Made by a program: the position numbers and the translations under genes | Origin: Rhodospirillaceae bacterium | Lineage (GTDB): Bacteria; Pseudomonadota; Alphaproteobacteria; UBA7985 | Length of the DNA: 25,936 nucleotides | Direction of reading: 5' to 3' | Assembly: GCA_002700865.1 (NCBI GenBank) | Contig: PAFB01000136.1 | Span: 1-25,936, forward strand | Shown: positions 23,721 to 25,936 of the stretch, piece by piece | Position numbering within the stretch: position 1 is the first letter of the stretch | Layout of the letters: each line of letters begins with the position of its first letter | The notes under the pieces: generated by a model | Seen by the model: only the letters and a program-made list of their open reading frames with translations | The model's database searches: none | Told to the model about the DNA's origin: nothing

Positions 23721-25520
23721 TTAAAACGCGAGTGTCGTTCCAAAGCGCAGATTGACGATGTCGTCGTCCTGCTCCACCCGAGCAAACACTTCTCCTGCAC
23801 CAACATCCACTTGAAGACCAAAGGCCAGATCGCCCTGCTGATGATATTCGCCTGAGAGCGTCGCGCCGTTGACGTTCAACTCGCCATTGACCCACCAGTA
23901 GACGGGTTCTCCGGGCAGGTGGCCGTCGGGCAAGCCGGCTTGAGCCTCGACCAGGAATGCTGATCCACCAAAAACGGCTTCAACCCACCAGCGATCATCG
24001 CTGTCAAACACCAGTCCAACCCGACTGAGCGACGTTGGTATCAGGGCGGCTTCGAGTTGCCAGGCATCCAAAAAGCCGGTGACAGCTGGATCAAAATGAA
24101 TGTCCGTGGCCAGCGCAATAGCACCCAGATCGACCTTCGCGCCAACGATGGTGTCGAGGGTTCGTGATTGCACCTGCGGCACTGCCGCAACGGTCCCCAT
24201 AATGCCGAACAGGGCACCATTGGTATCCGCCGACACCACCACGCCATTTTCGGCAGACAGTGAAACCGTGTCGCCCCAAGGGCCATCACTGGTGATGATG
24301 CCGCTGTCATCGCGCGTACTGACGGTAACCCGGCCAAACCCTCCTTCGACGTAGATCGAGGCCGCGGTGTGGCTCAGCAATTTGCTGACAGGTTGCATGA
24401 AAGCGTTGGTTTCGTTGTCGAATGGGTCCTGCTCAAAGCAAACAGCGCCTGTCACCAGCTTTTCTGAGCTGCCAATAGTCCGGATCTCGGCAAAGGGACC
24501 GACGTAGACCTGCGCAAAGTTGACCTTTTGCTGGTCCTGCTCATCTGAACCCGGGTTGAAAAGGACCGTAGCGGCGTTGCTGACGGTGCTTTGGTAGACC
24601 AGCTGTGGCTGTGTGCCGGAGGTGATCTGGTCAGGGCTGATTTTGACGCTCTCGAAACGGGTTTGAAAGACGGCTGCTGCTGTACCCGGACGACTGGTCG
24701 CGCCAACCAATGACCCCAGAGGATGAACCGAAACCCGCGCGCCGATCCGCTGCGCCCAGCCATTCACTGAAGGCGGCGTACCAATGTTCACAGTGGTCGT
24801 GATTGTCCCTGTCGCCCAGATAGCGCGCTTGGCAAGGAATTGTCCGGCGGGTGCATAGTTGCCGGTGGAACCGCTGTTTGCGATAAAGATTTGGTCGTCA
24901 CGATATAAGCCGTTGCCCACGTGTGTTCGGAAAACAGGGGCAACGGTGGGCGCTGGCGGCAGTATGCCAAAACTCGCGGAGCGGCCCGCCATATCGTCCG
25001 CAAGACGCCCTGCGAGTTTACAGACGTTTTGAGCCATGCGCGGTGGCAGCGGAAATTGGACATGCGAACGGGTGCTGCCCAGTGACAGCCAGTCAGAGTT
25101 GATCTTCACCGCAACGATCTCGGACGGATCCACAGCTGCACCACCCGACACACCGTAAACTTCGCCCATGATGTTGGTAGGGCCCGGAGCGGTGATCCGG
25201 AAAATGCGATGCTCTTTAACGCCGCGACGGTCGGTGTAGTCGTAGGCCTCGAATTCAAAGGTATCGAGGGTCGCCAGAGACAAATCTCCACCGAACATCA
25301 GGCCATAGTCAGTGCTGTGATCAATATCGATGTTGATCGAGATCGAGGAGCTGTAATCAAAAGCCTCCCCGCCCTTGGACAACCCGACAACAGCACTCAT
25401 CCCCAACTCGCCGCCCAGAGACACGTCCGTATCCGCCAAGGCCGAAGACCCCGCAGTCATCAGCACGCTCGTCGCCGTCAACGCCAAGCGGCGCCTGCAT
25501 GATCGCATATCCCGCGTCAC
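23721..25520 (-). CDS. Large exported, probably outer-membrane beta-barrel-like protein of unknown family
   Basis: From the GTG at 25520 this is a 599-aa protein with a basic n-region (RSCRRR), a hydrophobic core and a signal peptidase site after ALA, leaving a mature start at DTDVSLGGEL. The beginning and the last about 170 residues read as alternating amphipathic beta strands, for example RWWVEAVFGG and YWWVNGELNV. The protein ends in phenylalanine (RFGTTLAF), the usual signature of outer-membrane barrels. The central about 330 residues are Gly/Ser/Thr/Ala-rich with two isolated cysteines and resemble no domain I know. GTG 25520 has a GGGGGG stretch about 10 nt upstream; an ATG at 25508 gives 595 aa. 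A frame extended to 25613 adds an unlikely hydrophilic leader. It sits between ssrA and sspB. Confidence 0.72.
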   Translation of the reverse strand: MTRDMRSCRRRLALTATSVLMTAGSSALADTDVSLGGELGMSAVVGLSKGGEAFDYSSSISINIDIDHSTDYGLMFGGDLSLATLDTFEFEAYDYTDRRGVKEHRIFRITAPGPTNIMGEVYGVSGGAAVDPSEIVAVKINSDWLSLGSTRSHVQFPLPPRMAQNVCKLAGRLADDMAGRSASFGILPPAPTVAPVFRTHVGNGLYRDDQIFIANSGSTGNYAPAGQFLAKRAIWATGTITTTVNIGTPPSVNGWAQRIGARVSVHPLGSLVGATSRPGTAAAVFQTRFESVKISPDQITSGTQPQLVYQSTVSNAATVLFNPGSDEQDQQKVNFAQVYVGPFAEIRTIGSSEKLVTGAVCFEQDPFDNETNAFMQPVSKLLSHTAASIYVEGGFGRVTVSTRDDSGIITSDGPWGDTVSLSAENGVVVSADTNGALFGIMGTVAAVPQVQSRTLDTIVGAKVDLGAIALATDIHFDPAVTGFLDAWQLEAALIPTSLSRVGLVFDSDDRWWVEAVFGGSAFLVEAQAGLPDGHLPGEPVYWWVNGELNVNGATLSGEYHQQGDLAFGLQVDVGAGEVFARVEQDDDIVNLRFGTTLAF

Positions 25521-25824
25521 TAACCTGTTTCCCCCCAGCTGAGAAATGAAGTCTTGCTGCTTGGGCGTGGGAGTCTGGCGGAATGGTTTGTGGGCGTGAC
25601 CCTGATTCCCCAAGATGACTTCGACAATCTCTAGGCGTTGCCAACTTGGCGCACTGAATCTGAGGTAGGAGCGCGACGAGCCCTGATTATGCGCGGTGAC
25701 TCAAGGCTTATGCGTTAAGAAAGGCTGCAGAACCAACGGTTCGGTAGTGAATATCATTGCTCTATAGCGCTAATTCAGCCGATTCTCTGGCTTCAAATCA
25801 GATTTACAGGGGAAATGGGAGAAA
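25521..25824. other. Intergenic stretch between tmRNA and the exported protein gene
   Basis: I see no convincing gene here. It should contain the promoter of the exported-protein gene and the tmRNA 3' trailer on the minus strand. A small hairpin, GAACC-AAC-GGTTC (25730-25742), could be a weak transcript end for the tmRNA, but no clear T run follows it. No tRNA-like fold, repeat array or insertion sequence is evident. Confidence 0.5.
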
Positions 25825-25936
25825 TTGGGCGTTCTGTTGCTAGGTGCCCAAGACCCCACCTACGCATGCTAATGCGCAGGAATTTAGTTTCACGAACTCA
25901 GCTGCTTACGCAGCAAGAGCAACTCGTGGAGCAACA
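25825..25936 (-). ncRNA. ssrA: tmRNA coding piece, partial (runs off the right edge)
   Basis: Reading the minus strand from the window edge, codons give VAPRVALAA followed by TAA (25906-25908), which matches the end of an alphaproteobacterial proteolysis tag. The stop sits in a GTAA tetraloop of the hairpin GCTGC-GTAA-GCAGC, the expected helix after the tag. Then come a 9-bp hairpin at 25859-25880 (CCTGCGCAT with ATGCGTAGG) and a segment containing CACCTAGCAACAGAA, flanked by TTGGGC and GCCCAA that pair at 25846-25851 and 25825-25830. That last segment resembles the conserved 3' end of alphaproteobacterial tmRNA coding pieces. In the permuted two-piece genes the acceptor piece lies upstream, here beyond 25936. 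The exact 3' end is uncertain by about 10-20 nt. Confidence 0.85.

Overview
The window looks like a chromosomal segment of an alphaproteobacterium, most likely of the Rhodobacterales/Roseobacter lineage. The basis is the gene content: an ATP12-type F1 assembly chaperone, an alphaproteobacterial-type SspB, the 3' part of a tmRNA coding piece of the permuted two-piece alphaproteobacterial kind, a PF13467-like ribbon-helix-helix protein, and the run rarA-crcB-rluC-HAD-ATP12. Coding density is high, with many 4-bp start/stop overlaps. I saw no transposase, integrase, CRISPR array, tRNA or rRNA gene.

Layout. (1) 1-7579, almost all minus strand: an ABC importer operon of the nucleoside/BMP type (ATPase, two permeases, periplasmic binding protein, ending in a strong terminator), followed by an 805-aa FAD/GcvT oxidoreductase of the dimethylglycine/sarcosine dehydrogenase family. 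Short repeats lie on both sides of the oxidoreductase gene. (2) 7804-8799, plus: an EamA/DMT exporter whose 3' end overlaps pdxA tail to tail. (3) 8762-11166, minus: a DegP/HtrA-type periplasmic protease and pdxA (vitamin B6 synthesis), 2 bp apart. (4) 11418-20730, plus: a long co-directional run of small membrane protein, rarA, crcB/fluC, rluC-like pseudouridine synthase, HAD phosphatase, ATP12 chaperone, propionyl-CoA carboxylase beta subunit and a 1086-aa AsmA-like envelope protein. (5) 20743-25520: a minus-strand ribbon-helix-helix protein, a divergent plus-strand protein with RNase H-fold-like motifs, then on the minus strand a large exported/outer-membrane-like protein, sspB and an SHMT-family gene. 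(6) 25825-25936, minus: the tmRNA (ssrA) coding piece, running off the right edge.

Connections. The tmRNA tags stalled proteins and SspB delivers tagged proteins to ClpXP; here the two genes are about 2 kb apart, separated by one unrecognised exported protein. The BMP-type importer and the THF-linked FAD/GcvT dehydrogenase sit together and may form an uptake-plus-oxidation unit. The SHMT-family gene has lost three active-site residues typical of housekeeping GlyA (Tyr55, Tyr65 and His228 in E. coli numbering become Thr, His and Thr) while keeping the PLP lysine. This points to a different substrate, perhaps an alpha-methylserine or D-alanine type one, and is the most interesting protein-level observation in the window.
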